From assembly GCF_001050275.1 (NCBI RefSeq), contig NZ_BBYA01000009.1:410053-474052 (forward strand): DNA of 64,000 nucleotides, in the 5' to 3' direction. This document shows positions 51,664 to 61,537 of the stretch, piece after piece (positions within the stretch are counted from its first letter, which is position 1; the number at the start of each line of letters is the position of its first letter). This stretch comes from Leptolinea tardivitalis. Lineage in GTDB: Bacteria > Chloroflexota > Anaerolineae > Anaerolineales > Anaerolineaceae. Below the pieces are notes generated by a model. That model was not told the origin of the DNA. It did no database searches and saw only the letters and a list, made by a program, of their open reading frames with translations. A program made the translations under genes and the position numbers.

Positions 51664-52251
51664 TCAATAGATCCACGGAATGAGGGCGCAGGTTTGAGAA
51701 CGATATTTCTCAAATTCCTTGCCAAATTCTCTGGCAAGCATGGCTTCTTCTGTGGGAAGCCGGGTAAAGATCATGGCGGTCGTAATTGGCAGATAAATGC
51801 AACAAAAAAAATTGGCTGAAAGCAGGATTATACCCTCACCAAATAACAGGAATCCGGTATACATGGGATGCCTGATCCACCGGTAAATCCCGGTTTGTAT
51901 TAATTGATGACCGGGCTGGATTTCCAATTCGGCTGACCAGAAGGTCCCCAGGGCTGACCGCGCGGAAAGGAAAAGTATATTGCCCGCCAGCATCAATCCG
52001 GCTCCTATCCAGCGTAGTACGATCGGGATATGGAAATCAAAATATGTTGTATCGGGCAGAAACACGTATAAATAGCATAGTGAAACGGCAACACCGGCAA
52101 GACGAATGAAGAGCTGTTCGCGAGTTTTTTCTTCAAATCGGCTGTTTAATGAAGGTGGTTTTTGCTGTGCCATCCACAATCGGGCTGTTGTTTGCATAAT
52201 CAATAAAAAGCCGCAAACAAGGCGAAACATAAAAGCGGAATCGATTTTCAT
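51664..52251 (-). CDS. Isoprenylcysteine carboxyl methyltransferase-family membrane protein
   Basis: The 195-residue protein has about five membrane segments and the ICMT/PEMT signature GIYRWIRHPMYTGFLL, with a C-terminal EFGKEFEKYRSQTCALIPW. Bacterial members methylate small molecules or lipids; the substrate is unknown. It is divergent from mutS2, with a palindrome in the shared upstream region. Confidence 0.88.
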   Translation of the reverse strand: MKIDSAFMFRLVCGFLLIMQTTARLWMAQQKPPSLNSRFEEKTREQLFIRLAGVAVSLCYLYVFLPDTTYFDFHIPIVLRWIGAGLMLAGNILFLSARSALGTFWSAELEIQPGHQLIQTGIYRWIRHPMYTGFLLFGEGIILLSANFFCCIYLPITTAMIFTRLPTEEAMLAREFGKEFEKYRSQTCALIPWIY

Positions 52252-52282
52252 AACAGGTTTGCCATTATCTATCCCAGGTGAA

Positions 52283-52311
52283 TTGTGTCACTGGTACTAG
52301 TGACTTATGAT
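52283..52311 (+). promoter_or_regulatory. Promoter of mutS2
   Basis: TTGTGT at 52283-52288, a 17-base spacer and TATGAT at 52306-52311 form a plausible promoter. The palindrome at 52287-52304 fills the spacer. Confidence 0.5.
52287..52304. promoter_or_regulatory. Palindrome in the mutS2 promoter spacer
   Basis: GTCACT-GGTACT-AGTGAC is palindromic in eight of nine pairs (only G93/T98 of the inner six mismatch). Sites in this position are typical for repressors or MerR-like activators. The regulator is unknown, and the divergent ICMT-like gene may share it. Confidence 0.5.
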
Positions 52312-52325
52312 ACACTCTCAACGAT

Positions 52326-54722
52326 ATGGACGAAAAAACACTGGAAATCCTTGAATATCATAAAGTCCTTTCGCGGTTGGCCGGTTTTGCTGCATTCAGT
52401 GCTTCACAAGAATTGGCACTGGCCCTCCGTCCTACCCGCAGCCTCGAGGAAGCCCGCCACCGTCAGGCAATAACATCAGAGGCTGTTCACTTATTGAGTG
52501 TGAATGATTCTACCGGAATTGGTGGAGCTGTCGATATCCGTCCTTTGGTGAATCTGGCCAGAAGGGGCGGCGTGTTGACCCCGGCTGAATTATTAAGCGT
52601 AAAAACCACCCTGGCGGCTGCCAGAGACCTTTCAAGAGTGTTTGACCATTCGGGGGAAGCCTACTCCCATTTAACTCAGATGGCCATACCTCTGGCGCCA
52701 GGACTTGGATTGATTGATGCCATCTCGGGTTGTATTTCTGAACGCGGGGAAGTGATGGATCAGGCGTCTGAAAAGCTGGCGGCCGTGCGGCGGGAAGTTA
52801 AGGCAGCTCATGAACGGCTGATGGCCAAGCTAGACCGGATAATCAACGATAGTCATACATCTGTCATGTTGCAGGAAGGTATTGTTACCCAGCGTAACGG
52901 ACGGTATGTCATTCCCCTCAGAGCGGATTATAAGGGTCGAATAAAAGCCATCGTTCACGATCAATCTGCTTCAGGTGCCACTCTGTTTGTGGAACCTCTC
53001 GCCACGGTGGAACTGAACAACCACTGGCAGGAGCAACTCCTGCAGGAACAGGAAGAGGAACGGCGGATTCTGGCTGAGTTATCTGCCCAGATCGGCGAAC
53101 ATGCAGAGGCGTTGTGCCTTGTGGTAGAGAGCCTGGCTTCGTTGGATCTTGCTTTTATGTGCGCCAAATATGCCCAGGAAATCCATGCTGTGGAGCCTGT
53201 GCTTGTATCGTTCGAACAGAATAAGCCGGATCATCACCCGGGTAGTACCGTCAAACTGTACCAGGCACGCCACCCGCTGCTCAATCCGGCCAGTGTCGTA
53301 CCAATTGATCTCGTGCTCGATGAAAACACCTTCGCTCTGGTCATCACCGGGCCGAACACAGGCGGCAAGACAGTTACGTTAAAGACCCTTGGTCTGCTGG
53401 TGCTCATGGCACAAAGTGGACTACATCTTCCGGTTCAATCCGGTTCTACTCTTAATGTTTTTCCGAAGATTTTCGCCGACATAGGTGATGAGCAATCCAT
53501 TGAACAATCGCTTTCCACCTTTTCGGGGCATATCCGGAATATTGTCCATATCTTGAAACGCGCCGACAGGGCTTCCCTTGTGCTGTTTGATGAATTAGGC
53601 GCTGGAACCGATCCACAGGAAGGAGCTGCACTCGCCCGGGCGATACTATCTAATTTAATCACCCGGGGAATTACCTGCCTGGTCGCCACCCATTACCCTG
53701 AGCTCAAAGTGTATGCTCATGCCACACCGGGCGCCATGAACGCCAGCATGGAATTTGACTTGAAAACTTTGAGGCCGACCTACCGGTTAAATATTGGGTT
53801 GCCAGGCCGGTCAAATGCCCTTTTGATTGCAGAAAAGATAGGTCTGCCGGCAACCATTATTGCCGAAGCAAGATCATCGGCCAGTCCGGAAGATATGCGT
53901 GCGGAAGATCTTCTGGATGAGATCCATTCCCAACGAGATCTTGCTCGAAAAGATCGGCAATTGGCTGAAGAGTTACGGCTGGAATCTGAAAAGAAACATC
54001 GTGAATTGACGGAACGACTGGCCAAAATTGAAGACGAGCGGCGGGATATACTGGAAAAAGCCCGTCTTGAAGGGGAAAAAAGAATCGCCGAACTCGAAGA
54101 GGAACTTGCTTCGGTACGAAAAGAACTGTCTCGTGCACGACAGCCTGTTGAAGCTCTTCAACAAACGCGAGACGCCCTGGATGCCCTTCAGGAAAGTGTA
54201 AAAAAGCCGGTTGAACGAAAAACAGAATTTACCCCCAATACAACAGGGTTACGATTAGGTGAAAAGGTGCGCATCCGGTCTATTGGTATGGAAGGGGTTA
54301 TTTGCGGCATCAGCTCGGATGATGTTGAAGTACAGGTTGGTTCCATGCGTATGCGTACTCGAAGAAGTGAAATTGACCGGCGCACAGACACATCATCCGG
54401 GCAATCTACCACCTCAGCTCATGAAACTCCCACACGCTCGTTTTCCGGGGCAGGAAGTACCCTGGCGCCTTCACCCGGAATGGAAATTGATTTGCGCGGA
54501 CAACGCGCAGAAGATGCCCTGATTGCATTAGACAGGTATATTGAATCAGCTTATCTGGCCGGTATGCCATTTGTGCGTATTATTCACGGCAAAGGAACTG
54601 GGAAATTGAGACAGGTATTGCGTGATGCCCTGCGCGAATCGCCGCATGTCAGTCATTGGGAAGATGGTTTGCGTAATGAGGGTGGTGAAGGCGTAACTGT
54701 GGCACACCTGGAAGTGGATTAA
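52326..54722 (+). CDS. mutS2: Endonuclease MutS2
   Basis: The 798-residue protein has the MutS2 plan: an N-terminal clamp, an ATPase with Walker A GPNTGGKT at 342-349, Walker B-like LVLFDELGAGTDPQEG and a C-terminal Smr nuclease domain (about 720-798) with DLRGQRAEDALIAL and HGKGTGKLR. A long Lys/Glu-rich helical segment (about 530-625) joins them. MutS2 rescues stalled ribosomes or limits recombination; it does not do mismatch repair. The start ATG at 52326 has no strong ribosome site. Confidence 0.96.
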   Translation: MDEKTLEILEYHKVLSRLAGFAAFSASQELALALRPTRSLEEARHRQAITSEAVHLLSVNDSTGIGGAVDIRPLVNLARRGGVLTPAELLSVKTTLAAARDLSRVFDHSGEAYSHLTQMAIPLAPGLGLIDAISGCISERGEVMDQASEKLAAVRREVKAAHERLMAKLDRIINDSHTSVMLQEGIVTQRNGRYVIPLRADYKGRIKAIVHDQSASGATLFVEPLATVELNNHWQEQLLQEQEEERRILAELSAQIGEHAEALCLVVESLASLDLAFMCAKYAQEIHAVEPVLVSFEQNKPDHHPGSTVKLYQARHPLLNPASVVPIDLVLDENTFALVITGPNTGGKTVTLKTLGLLVLMAQSGLHLPVQSGSTLNVFPKIFADIGDEQSIEQSLSTFSGHIRNIVHILKRADRASLVLFDELGAGTDPQEGAALARAILSNLITRGITCLVATHYPELKVYAHATPGAMNASMEFDLKTLRPTYRLNIGLPGRSNALLIAEKIGLPATIIAEARSSASPEDMRAEDLLDEIHSQRDLARKDRQLAEELRLESEKKHRELTERLAKIEDERRDILEKARLEGEKRIAELEEELASVRKELSRARQPVEALQQTRDALDALQESVKKPVERKTEFTPNTTGLRLGEKVRIRSIGMEGVICGISSDDVEVQVGSMRMRTRRSEIDRRTDTSSGQSTTSAHETPTRSFSGAGSTLAPSPGMEIDLRGQRAEDALIALDRYIESAYLAGMPFVRIIHGKGTGKLRQVLRDALRESPHVSHWEDGLRNEGGEGVTVAHLEVD

Positions 54723-54725
54723 CTA

Positions 54726-54771
54726 AAAAAAGGTCGATAGTGTTTTCTCCCGATTCACTACCGACCTTTTT
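54726..54771. terminator. Terminator after mutS2
   Basis: AAAAAGGTCG and CGACCTTTTT, with inner TAGTG/CACTA, form a long stem around a 13-base loop, ended by a T-run. It lies after mutS2 and before the convergent SARP gene. Confidence 0.85.
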
Positions 54772-54916
54772 GCGCTGGTTCCCTCTACCTGCGCAGATGA
54801 TTTCGATGTTAACCTCAGATAGTATACATCGATACCGTTGACAAAACGTGGACGTTTTATTGGTTTTTTCCTTGAGATTTCGTTAAGAAACAGAATCGCC
54901 CATCGAAATAACAATA

Positions 54917-57900
54917 TTACCCATCTTTTTGAGTGTGGATATTGTTTAAAAAGCGGATGAAACGCGGCAAGTCAAAGTGTTTTGTTGCCACCGGAGATTT
55001 TGACAATTTCTCTGAAAAAAGGCCTGCCCAATTTCCGTCAGAAAATTCTGGTTTACCCATAAGATTAGAGATAATGATCTCCGCCTGGGCATTATCGATG
55101 GAATCACAAATAAATTCTCCCTGTTGTTGAGATTCAGGGAAAACCACCATGGAAAGTCCGCGAGTGGATGCTTCCTTGATAATCTCATCCTGCATGGATT
55201 GAGCTTCGGCTTCTTTTCCACTCTCCATCATGAGGATTGATAATAAATAGCGTGCAGACAGGTAGATATAGTAAAAACCAGCCTGTTTTGACATAGCTAT
55301 AGCTTCTTCAAGGATGTGAATCCCACGCTCAAAATCACCATTTTTAGCTGTAACATACCCTAAACGGTAGTAACAATTTAATCCCTGAAAGGAGTCCAGC
55401 AAGTTTTCATAACCGGTTGTGTATTCTTTTATGGCAGCCGGAAAGTTTTGCAGGCTGAGAAAAACATCTCCCCGCACACAATGAGATTCAGAAATATTTT
55501 CAAAGTACCCGTGTTCTTCAGAGATTTGCAGCGCCAGACTGGCCAGTTCCCAGCTCTTATCAAACCGGCCGGAATGGTAATAGATGCGTGCCTGCAATAT
55601 ATTAATCAAAGCCGTAGTGCGTGAATTCTCAAAAGATTCCAGATTTTTTCGGCTGAGCCTTAAATGGTTCTGGGCTTCGTCGAACGCACCGCAATAATAG
55701 GCGGCCATGGCAAGCGCAATGTGGGCGTCTGATTGGGCTGTAGGACGTGAAATTAATAAATAAGCATTTCTTAATCCCTGATTGCCTGTGACTCGGGCAT
55801 TCTCCGGCATTCCCATCAGGCAGTTCAGGATTGTTAACAGGTATTGAACATACACCACCGCCTGACGTACCGTTTGATTGGGCAAACCTTTCCCGAGGTT
55901 TATAGCTTCCTTATAGGCTTCCAGCGCTTTGTCATTCATCAACCCGACGGAATATGCCATGCCTAACCGACAAAAGGCCATAACTTTTTCGTACAAATTA
56001 TCAGTTTTTGACAACAGTTGTATGCTTTGACCGAGATAAGCAAGAGCTTTATCAATTTCTATTTTGAAAATTGCTGAAAGAGCCAATCCGCTTAAGCCGG
56101 CACCGGTTAATAAATCATCATGCAGTTTTTCGCCGGTTTCATACATAGCATAAGAACATTCCTGTAAAGACGTGATATCCATTATGCTATATGCCAGATC
56201 ACACCAGTTCGAATAGAGTTCGTACAGATCTTCTTCAGGGATGTCTTGCTCATTTTCAATCTTGATTCGATCAGCCATACCAAATGCATTGTAGGCTTCC
56301 TGGATGGAGTAAAGACTTCGGGCATATAACCCGGCTTTTATCCAGTACTGAAAGGCTAAAACGGGTTTGCCGGCGGCCTCAAAGTGGCGGGCAATTATGC
56401 TTGCCTGCCGGTTATTTTGTGATCCTTTCGATGCAATGATGGCCAGGGCAATAATCTCATGTAAATAGCATTGTCGGGCCGGTGATAAACGGGATAAGAG
56501 TGAATCTCGTAACAGACTATGGATAAATGAATATTGCCCCAGAATGGATCCACTCTTTAATGGACGAATGAAGCGTTTTTCTTCCAATTCTTCCAAACAT
56601 CGAACAAGATCAGCCGATTCGAATAAAGACAAATGATCCAATATGTCATATTGAAATTCTAATCCACAGATTGCAGCAACTGAGAGGACTTCACGAGCAT
56701 CGTCACTTAAATTTCTTTCTTTCTCCACAAATACTGATGTCAGACTCTCTGCCAGAGGAATATTGTCCTGAGCGAAAATAGCGGCATTGGTTGAAGAAAT
56801 TTGTAATGCATGTAATGTTTCAATAATGAATAATGGATTTCCGCCTGTGGCTTTTTGTAATTTGGCAACAAAATTACCGGTTGGTTCTTGATTCAAGATA
56901 TTTTGAGCCAGAGTTGAAATATCATCTCTGGAAAGCGGTGACATATTAATTCTGGGGAAAACACTGTGATTTTTATCAACCATCAGTATATCGTGTATCT
57001 TGGGGTTCTCAATTTCGGTACGAGATAGAACCACTAAAAAACCATGCTGTTTGAAGAAATCATGCCGGGTGAGAAACATCAATACTTCAAGGGTGTCACT
57101 ATCACACCATTGAATATTGTCAAAGATAAGAAGAATTCTGGATGACCGGCTGGCGAGTAGGAACAACTGGTGGAAAGCCTCAAAAAGTTCCAGCCGCGTC
57201 TCATTTGACATACTGCTTCTGTTTCCCATCGGATAATCGGTTTTCTTGAAAAGGTCAGGGAAAATGATGGATAATGCATTCTGCCAACGGACGTCCAGAT
57301 TGTTCAATTCATTTTGGTCAATAAACTCCCTTACCAGGTTGATCAATGGCTGAAGGGGTTGATTGAATTCCTGAGATCGGCAGGCGATATAGAATTGTCG
57401 GGATTTGTCCAATAACGATGCCGCCATTCGTTGGACTAAAGCTGTTTTTCCCGATCCGATTTCCCCTATGATGATTAATACACCGCCCTGACTATATGCG
57501 TTTTCGAGCTTTTCCAGCTCATTCACTCTGCCGACAAAAATGTGGCCTAAATTACGGGAAGTTAATGGAGTAAGTATATTAGGTGATCTATTTTCAAAAG
57601 GATTTCGGTATCCATCACCAATATCGAAATTTTCAATCCCAGGTAATTCGTTGTCATACTCTCGCTGATAAAGTTCCATTAGATAGGAATAATATGATTG
57701 TGCTTCACTGATTCTTCCAGCGCCATACAGCAAGGAAAGCATCTGTCTTTGTAAAATGTTATTTAAAGCATCCGCTTCCAAAGCTTTATTTACATAGAGA
57801 ATGGCTTTATCCAAGTCTCCAATACTTGTAAAATGATCGGCCAACCGTTCCAGACATTGGAGTCTGTGATATTCCAGAGTGGATGTTTTTGCCTGAATCC

Positions 57901-58363
57901 AATCATCAAATTCATGGGAATTACTGATCCGGGCGCCGGCCAAAAATTGAGGGGATCGCCAGAGCTCAACAGCCTGCTTCAGGTTATCCACCATGGAGTC
58001 AGACAGGGTGGTTTTGTCATGCGAGGTTTTGAATAAACTTTCTGCCGAGGCAATCACTTTAAAAAAATTACTGTAATCAATATATACAAGCTGAGGATTC
58101 AGCCAGACTCTGTCATGATCTGTCTGCAATGTTTCCGGGTCAGGCAGCTGCCGGCGAAGTTTGCTTAATACTTCTCGTAGTTGGCGGCGAGCATCTGCTT
58201 CTTTTTTTTCAGGCCAGAACCGATTAATCAGTTCGTCCCGTCCGACCCCATCTGGTTCACAGGCAAGGAAAAAAAGTAATGTTCTCAACTGCCGGCGTTG
58301 AATATCCAGTGGTTTATCATCAATCAGTACGGCCGGCGGGCCGAGAACAAGAATTTTAAGCAT
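54917..58363 (-). CDS. SARP-type regulator with BTAD, AAA ATPase and TPR repeats
   Basis: The 1148-residue protein has an N-terminal wHTH (about 1-95, DELINRFWPEKKEADARRQL), a BTAD helical domain (about 100-240), an AAA ATPase with Walker A GEIGSGKT at 300-307 and Walker B-like LLIFDN, and a long TPR region from about 660. This is the plan of SARP/MalT-like regulators that sense ligands through TPR. Its start is two bases after the recN stop, so it is the last gene of the ssb-recN operon. Targets and signal are unknown. Confidence 0.9.
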   Translation of the reverse strand: MLKILVLGPPAVLIDDKPLDIQRRQLRTLLFFLACEPDGVGRDELINRFWPEKKEADARRQLREVLSKLRRQLPDPETLQTDHDRVWLNPQLVYIDYSNFFKVIASAESLFKTSHDKTTLSDSMVDNLKQAVELWRSPQFLAGARISNSHEFDDWIQAKTSTLEYHRLQCLERLADHFTSIGDLDKAILYVNKALEADALNNILQRQMLSLLYGAGRISEAQSYYSYLMELYQREYDNELPGIENFDIGDGYRNPFENRSPNILTPLTSRNLGHIFVGRVNELEKLENAYSQGGVLIIIGEIGSGKTALVQRMAASLLDKSRQFYIACRSQEFNQPLQPLINLVREFIDQNELNNLDVRWQNALSIIFPDLFKKTDYPMGNRSSMSNETRLELFEAFHQLFLLASRSSRILLIFDNIQWCDSDTLEVLMFLTRHDFFKQHGFLVVLSRTEIENPKIHDILMVDKNHSVFPRINMSPLSRDDISTLAQNILNQEPTGNFVAKLQKATGGNPLFIIETLHALQISSTNAAIFAQDNIPLAESLTSVFVEKERNLSDDAREVLSVAAICGLEFQYDILDHLSLFESADLVRCLEELEEKRFIRPLKSGSILGQYSFIHSLLRDSLLSRLSPARQCYLHEIIALAIIASKGSQNNRQASIIARHFEAAGKPVLAFQYWIKAGLYARSLYSIQEAYNAFGMADRIKIENEQDIPEEDLYELYSNWCDLAYSIMDITSLQECSYAMYETGEKLHDDLLTGAGLSGLALSAIFKIEIDKALAYLGQSIQLLSKTDNLYEKVMAFCRLGMAYSVGLMNDKALEAYKEAINLGKGLPNQTVRQAVVYVQYLLTILNCLMGMPENARVTGNQGLRNAYLLISRPTAQSDAHIALAMAAYYCGAFDEAQNHLRLSRKNLESFENSRTTALINILQARIYYHSGRFDKSWELASLALQISEEHGYFENISESHCVRGDVFLSLQNFPAAIKEYTTGYENLLDSFQGLNCYYRLGYVTAKNGDFERGIHILEEAIAMSKQAGFYYIYLSARYLLSILMMESGKEAEAQSMQDEIIKEASTRGLSMVVFPESQQQGEFICDSIDNAQAEIIISNLMGKPEFSDGNWAGLFSEKLSKSPVATKHFDLPRFIRFLNNIHTQKDG

Positions 58364-58365
58364 GA

Positions 58366-60078
58366 TTATTGGGAAAAACGTGCAGCTTCTGCCAGAATTT
58401 CGCGGGCCGATTCCAGTCCTGCATCACCCGGACTGCCCAGCATCAGAGCCAATTCACGCACGCGATCGTCGCCAACCAACTCCCGGGTTTCTGTCGAGGT
58501 TCGTTCATTGTGAATTTTCTTACCCACTGTCAAATGTTGATCGCCAAAGGCAGCCAATTGCGGCAGGTGGGTTACGCAGAATACCTGATGTGACCGGGCA
58601 ACCTGCCAGAGTTTTTCCCCTACTGTTGTTCCGATTCGTCCGCCAATACCCTGGTCAATTTCATCAAAAATAAGTGTGGGAATGTCATCGGCATGAGCCA
58701 GAACATTCTTCAAAGCCAACATTAAACGCGAGGTTTCGCCGCCTGAAGCGATTTTTACCATCGGCTTCAACCCTTCACCGGGATTTGGTGCAATCAGAAA
58801 CTCCACCTGGTCAATGCCGGTCTGGTCAAATCGCACAGGTTTTCCGTTCTCATCCATAAGGCCAGAGGAATCTGGTTGTGATTGAATATCCACTGTGAAG
58901 CGGGCGCCCGGCATATGCAAGTCTTGCAACTGACGCTCCACGGCCAGGGATAAATCTCCGGCTGCCTGTCTGCGCTTTTTACTGAGAGCAACCGCCTTGA
59001 GTGAAAGATCTGCAAGGCACTTTTTTTCTTCTTCTTCGAGTTGCTCGATTTGTTCCCCGGCATGCTCAATAGACTCGAGTTGACGCCGTGCATCTTCTGC
59101 AAAGGCCAGCACAGAATTTTCATCTCCGCCATACTTGCGGCAGAGATTCTTGATCAATTCCAGCCGGTCTTCCATTTGTTCCAATCGGCGGGGATTGATT
59201 TCAATCTGATCGAGATAATCATGCAGTATCCGGCTAAGTTCTGCAATGTTTTCTGCAGAGGATTCGGCTTTCTCTAACGCTTCATTCATAGAAGGGTCAA
59301 GCCGGGCCAGGGAAGAGACAGCCCGCACTACCTGATCAAAGAGGTCTGTAACAGATGGAGCATCTGCTTCACCATCATCCAGAACACGCAGGGCATCCTG
59401 TCCAAAAGTAGCCAGGTTTTCTGCATTGGCCAGACGGTCTCGTTCGATTACCAGATCATCAACCTCCCCGGGTTTCAACCTGGCTGAATCAATTTCATTA
59501 ACTTGATATTTGAGCAAGTCTGTCATACGGGCAGCGTCTTTTTCCTGATTCCGCAGGGAAGACAATCTCTTGCGTATACCTGACAGACGCTGAAATTCTT
59601 CGCGATAATCTGATAGTTGAGCAGAAGTTCCGGCAAACCTGTCAAGCAGCAGGATGTGCTGCCTCGTATTTAATAAAGAAAGGTGTTCTGATTGGCCGTG
59701 AATATCAACAAGCAGAGAGCCAATCTCTTTTAAAAGGCTCTGGCTGACAGACCGGCCGTTTACCCGGCTGGAGGTTCTTCCTTCTTTACGGATTTCGCGG
59801 CTCAGCGTAACCCAACCGGGATCGTCTACCAATTCTTCCCGATTTAAAATTTCATCTACCTGAGAATTGGTTGAAAACACGGCTTCCAGAATGGCTTTTT
59901 CTTCGCCGCTGCGCACCATGCCGGCTTCCGCTTTTCCACCAACCAGAGCTTCAATGGCATCAAGAATGATGGACTTGCCAGCGCCAGTCTCACCGGTGAA
60001 GATAACCAGACCGGAATTGAATTCCAATTGCAATTTCTGGATGATGGCAAAATTCTCAATGCGAAGTTCCTGCAGCAT
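58366..60078 (-). CDS. recN: DNA repair protein RecN
   Basis: The 570-residue protein is an SMC-like ATPase with Walker A GETGAGKS near residue 32, a central coiled coil (about 150-360), and a C-terminal signature SGGETSRLMLALK followed by Walker B LIFDEIDQGIGG. It helps hold broken DNA ends. Its gene is three bases after the zinc-finger protein gene and two before the SARP gene. Confidence 0.97.
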   Translation of the reverse strand: MLQELRIENFAIIQKLQLEFNSGLVIFTGETGAGKSIILDAIEALVGGKAEAGMVRSGEEKAILEAVFSTNSQVDEILNREELVDDPGWVTLSREIRKEGRTSSRVNGRSVSQSLLKEIGSLLVDIHGQSEHLSLLNTRQHILLLDRFAGTSAQLSDYREEFQRLSGIRKRLSSLRNQEKDAARMTDLLKYQVNEIDSARLKPGEVDDLVIERDRLANAENLATFGQDALRVLDDGEADAPSVTDLFDQVVRAVSSLARLDPSMNEALEKAESSAENIAELSRILHDYLDQIEINPRRLEQMEDRLELIKNLCRKYGGDENSVLAFAEDARRQLESIEHAGEQIEQLEEEEKKCLADLSLKAVALSKKRRQAAGDLSLAVERQLQDLHMPGARFTVDIQSQPDSSGLMDENGKPVRFDQTGIDQVEFLIAPNPGEGLKPMVKIASGGETSRLMLALKNVLAHADDIPTLIFDEIDQGIGGRIGTTVGEKLWQVARSHQVFCVTHLPQLAAFGDQHLTVGKKIHNERTSTETRELVGDDRVRELALMLGSPGDAGLESAREILAEAARFSQ

Positions 60079-60081
60079 GAT

Positions 60082-60609
60082 TCACCTTAATTGAATGCCG
60101 CTCAAACGGGCATAAACTGTTGTGCATACAATGGCAGCATACAGAGCGGGCCACACCAGACTTAAAACATATCCTGCACCTGCATAACCCAAAAGGACCA
60201 TTACCAGAAGGGGAAGCTGATTGGCCACCGCACCCAGTACGGCTGAACCGGCTGCCACCTGAAATAATGGTTTGCTGCGTCTCCGTCCGGTGGCTTTTCG
60301 GACAACTTCTGCAATAACCCATCCGACACCGGGTGCGAGTAGTAACGAAAAAAATCCGACAAATCCAACCAGCAGGCTTCCAATAAAGGAAAGAATGCCT
60401 GCAATCAAAAAGGCAAACAGATAGTCTAGTGGTCTGGCGGTATCAAATTTTTTCTGCTGCATTCGAACACAGTCTTTGCAGCGATACCCTGTAGGCGTTT
60501 GTACGGCACATTCCACACAGATGGGTTTATCGCAGCGATTACAGCGCAAAAGAGTCTCTCGGTCTGGATGGTTAGCGCAATGCATTGGCGTCGGTGGAAG
60601 TATGGTCAT
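60082..60609 (-). CDS. B-box zinc-finger membrane protein
   Basis: The 175-residue protein has an N-terminal zinc-binding domain (C11 region: CANHPDRETLLRCNRCDKPICVEC and CKDC) of the B-box type, followed by four membrane helices (about 63-90, 90-105, 115-140, 145-165). It overlaps nadK by four bases and is close to recN. Such proteins occur in Anaerolineae beside nadK/recN, but the role is unknown. Confidence 0.82.
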   Translation of the reverse strand: MTILPPTPMHCANHPDRETLLRCNRCDKPICVECAVQTPTGYRCKDCVRMQQKKFDTARPLDYLFAFLIAGILSFIGSLLVGFVGFFSLLLAPGVGWVIAEVVRKATGRRRSKPLFQVAAGSAVLGAVANQLPLLVMVLLGYAGAGYVLSLVWPALYAAIVCTTVYARLSGIQLR

Positions 60610-61481
60610 TTGATAGTTTCCGTGCTTGGGTTGTGTTCCATATATAACGTGATATTTCGGTAAAAATAACCGGGGTCTTTTAGACGTACCATTTTGAAAA
60701 CATGCTCAGAAAAAGACGTTACCACGCGGTCACCGTCTATCACTACCACAGGTGCATGACCGTCAACACTGAGAACTGCTTCATGGCTTGTATTGACCTG
60801 AACGGCAACTTTTACCCCTTCCGGAAGGATTATGGCACGATCCATGGAGAGGTGTGGAGCAACCGGTACAATCAACAGGTTGCGCATTTCAGGCGGCAAG
60901 ATGGGGCCTCCGGCAGCCAGTGCATACGCGGTGGATCCTGTTGGTGTGGCAACAATCAACCCATCAGCAACATATGTGGACGTTCTATACCCATTGACAC
61001 TGGCTGTCAATTGAATGGGGCGAACAAATTGCCCGCGGCAGATCACTACCTCATTAATTGCCTGCCAGTTTCCCAGTAATGTATCACCCCGGAAGTGCTC
61101 TATTTTGAGCATCATACGTTCTTCCAGGCGATAATGCCCGCTTAATATGGTTTCCAGCGATGCCTGCCAGTTATCTCGGCCTACTTCAGAAAGGAATCCG
61201 AAGTGACCAAGGTTAATCCCCAGCAGGGGAATATCCCGTGGGGCAGCGATATGCCCGGCCCGAAGGATGGTGCCATCTCCCCCGAGGGAGATCAGCATAT
61301 CGTAATTTCCAACAGAAATTCGTTCCCTCAGGTCTTCCTGATAAATCGAACCACTGTCAGCCAGAAGTGCGCCATGATCCAGCAGAAAACTGGCGACTGC
61401 CTTCGAGATGCTGGAAGCATCGTCCAGACCGGGGTGACACACAATGGCAAACCTTCTGGGAGAAGGAGTGTTCGTATCCAT
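60606..61481 (-). CDS. nadK: NAD kinase
   Basis: The 291-residue protein has GGDGT at 67-71 (LISLGGDGTILRAG), the NE motif in WQAINEVVI, and the substrate-binding GLIVATPTGSTAYALAAGGP. It phosphorylates NAD to NADP. The gene is often next to recN. It overlaps the B-box gene by four bases and lies 56 bases after the translin-like gene. Confidence 0.96.
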   Translation of the reverse strand: MDTNTPSPRRFAIVCHPGLDDASSISKAVASFLLDHGALLADSGSIYQEDLRERISVGNYDMLISLGGDGTILRAGHIAAPRDIPLLGINLGHFGFLSEVGRDNWQASLETILSGHYRLEERMMLKIEHFRGDTLLGNWQAINEVVICRGQFVRPIQLTASVNGYRTSTYVADGLIVATPTGSTAYALAAGGPILPPEMRNLLIVPVAPHLSMDRAIILPEGVKVAVQVNTSHEAVLSVDGHAPVVVIDGDRVVTSFSEHVFKMVRLKDPGYFYRNITLYMEHNPSTETIK

Positions 61482-61537
61482 ACGGGTATTATAAGGGATT
61501 GTACAGACAGAAAATAAAACCGTGTTTCTTATGTAGT

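Noticed and set aside
54723..54914. 63-residue minus-strand open frame after mutS2
   Set aside because: It covers the mutS2 terminator and has no ribosome site or family resemblance.
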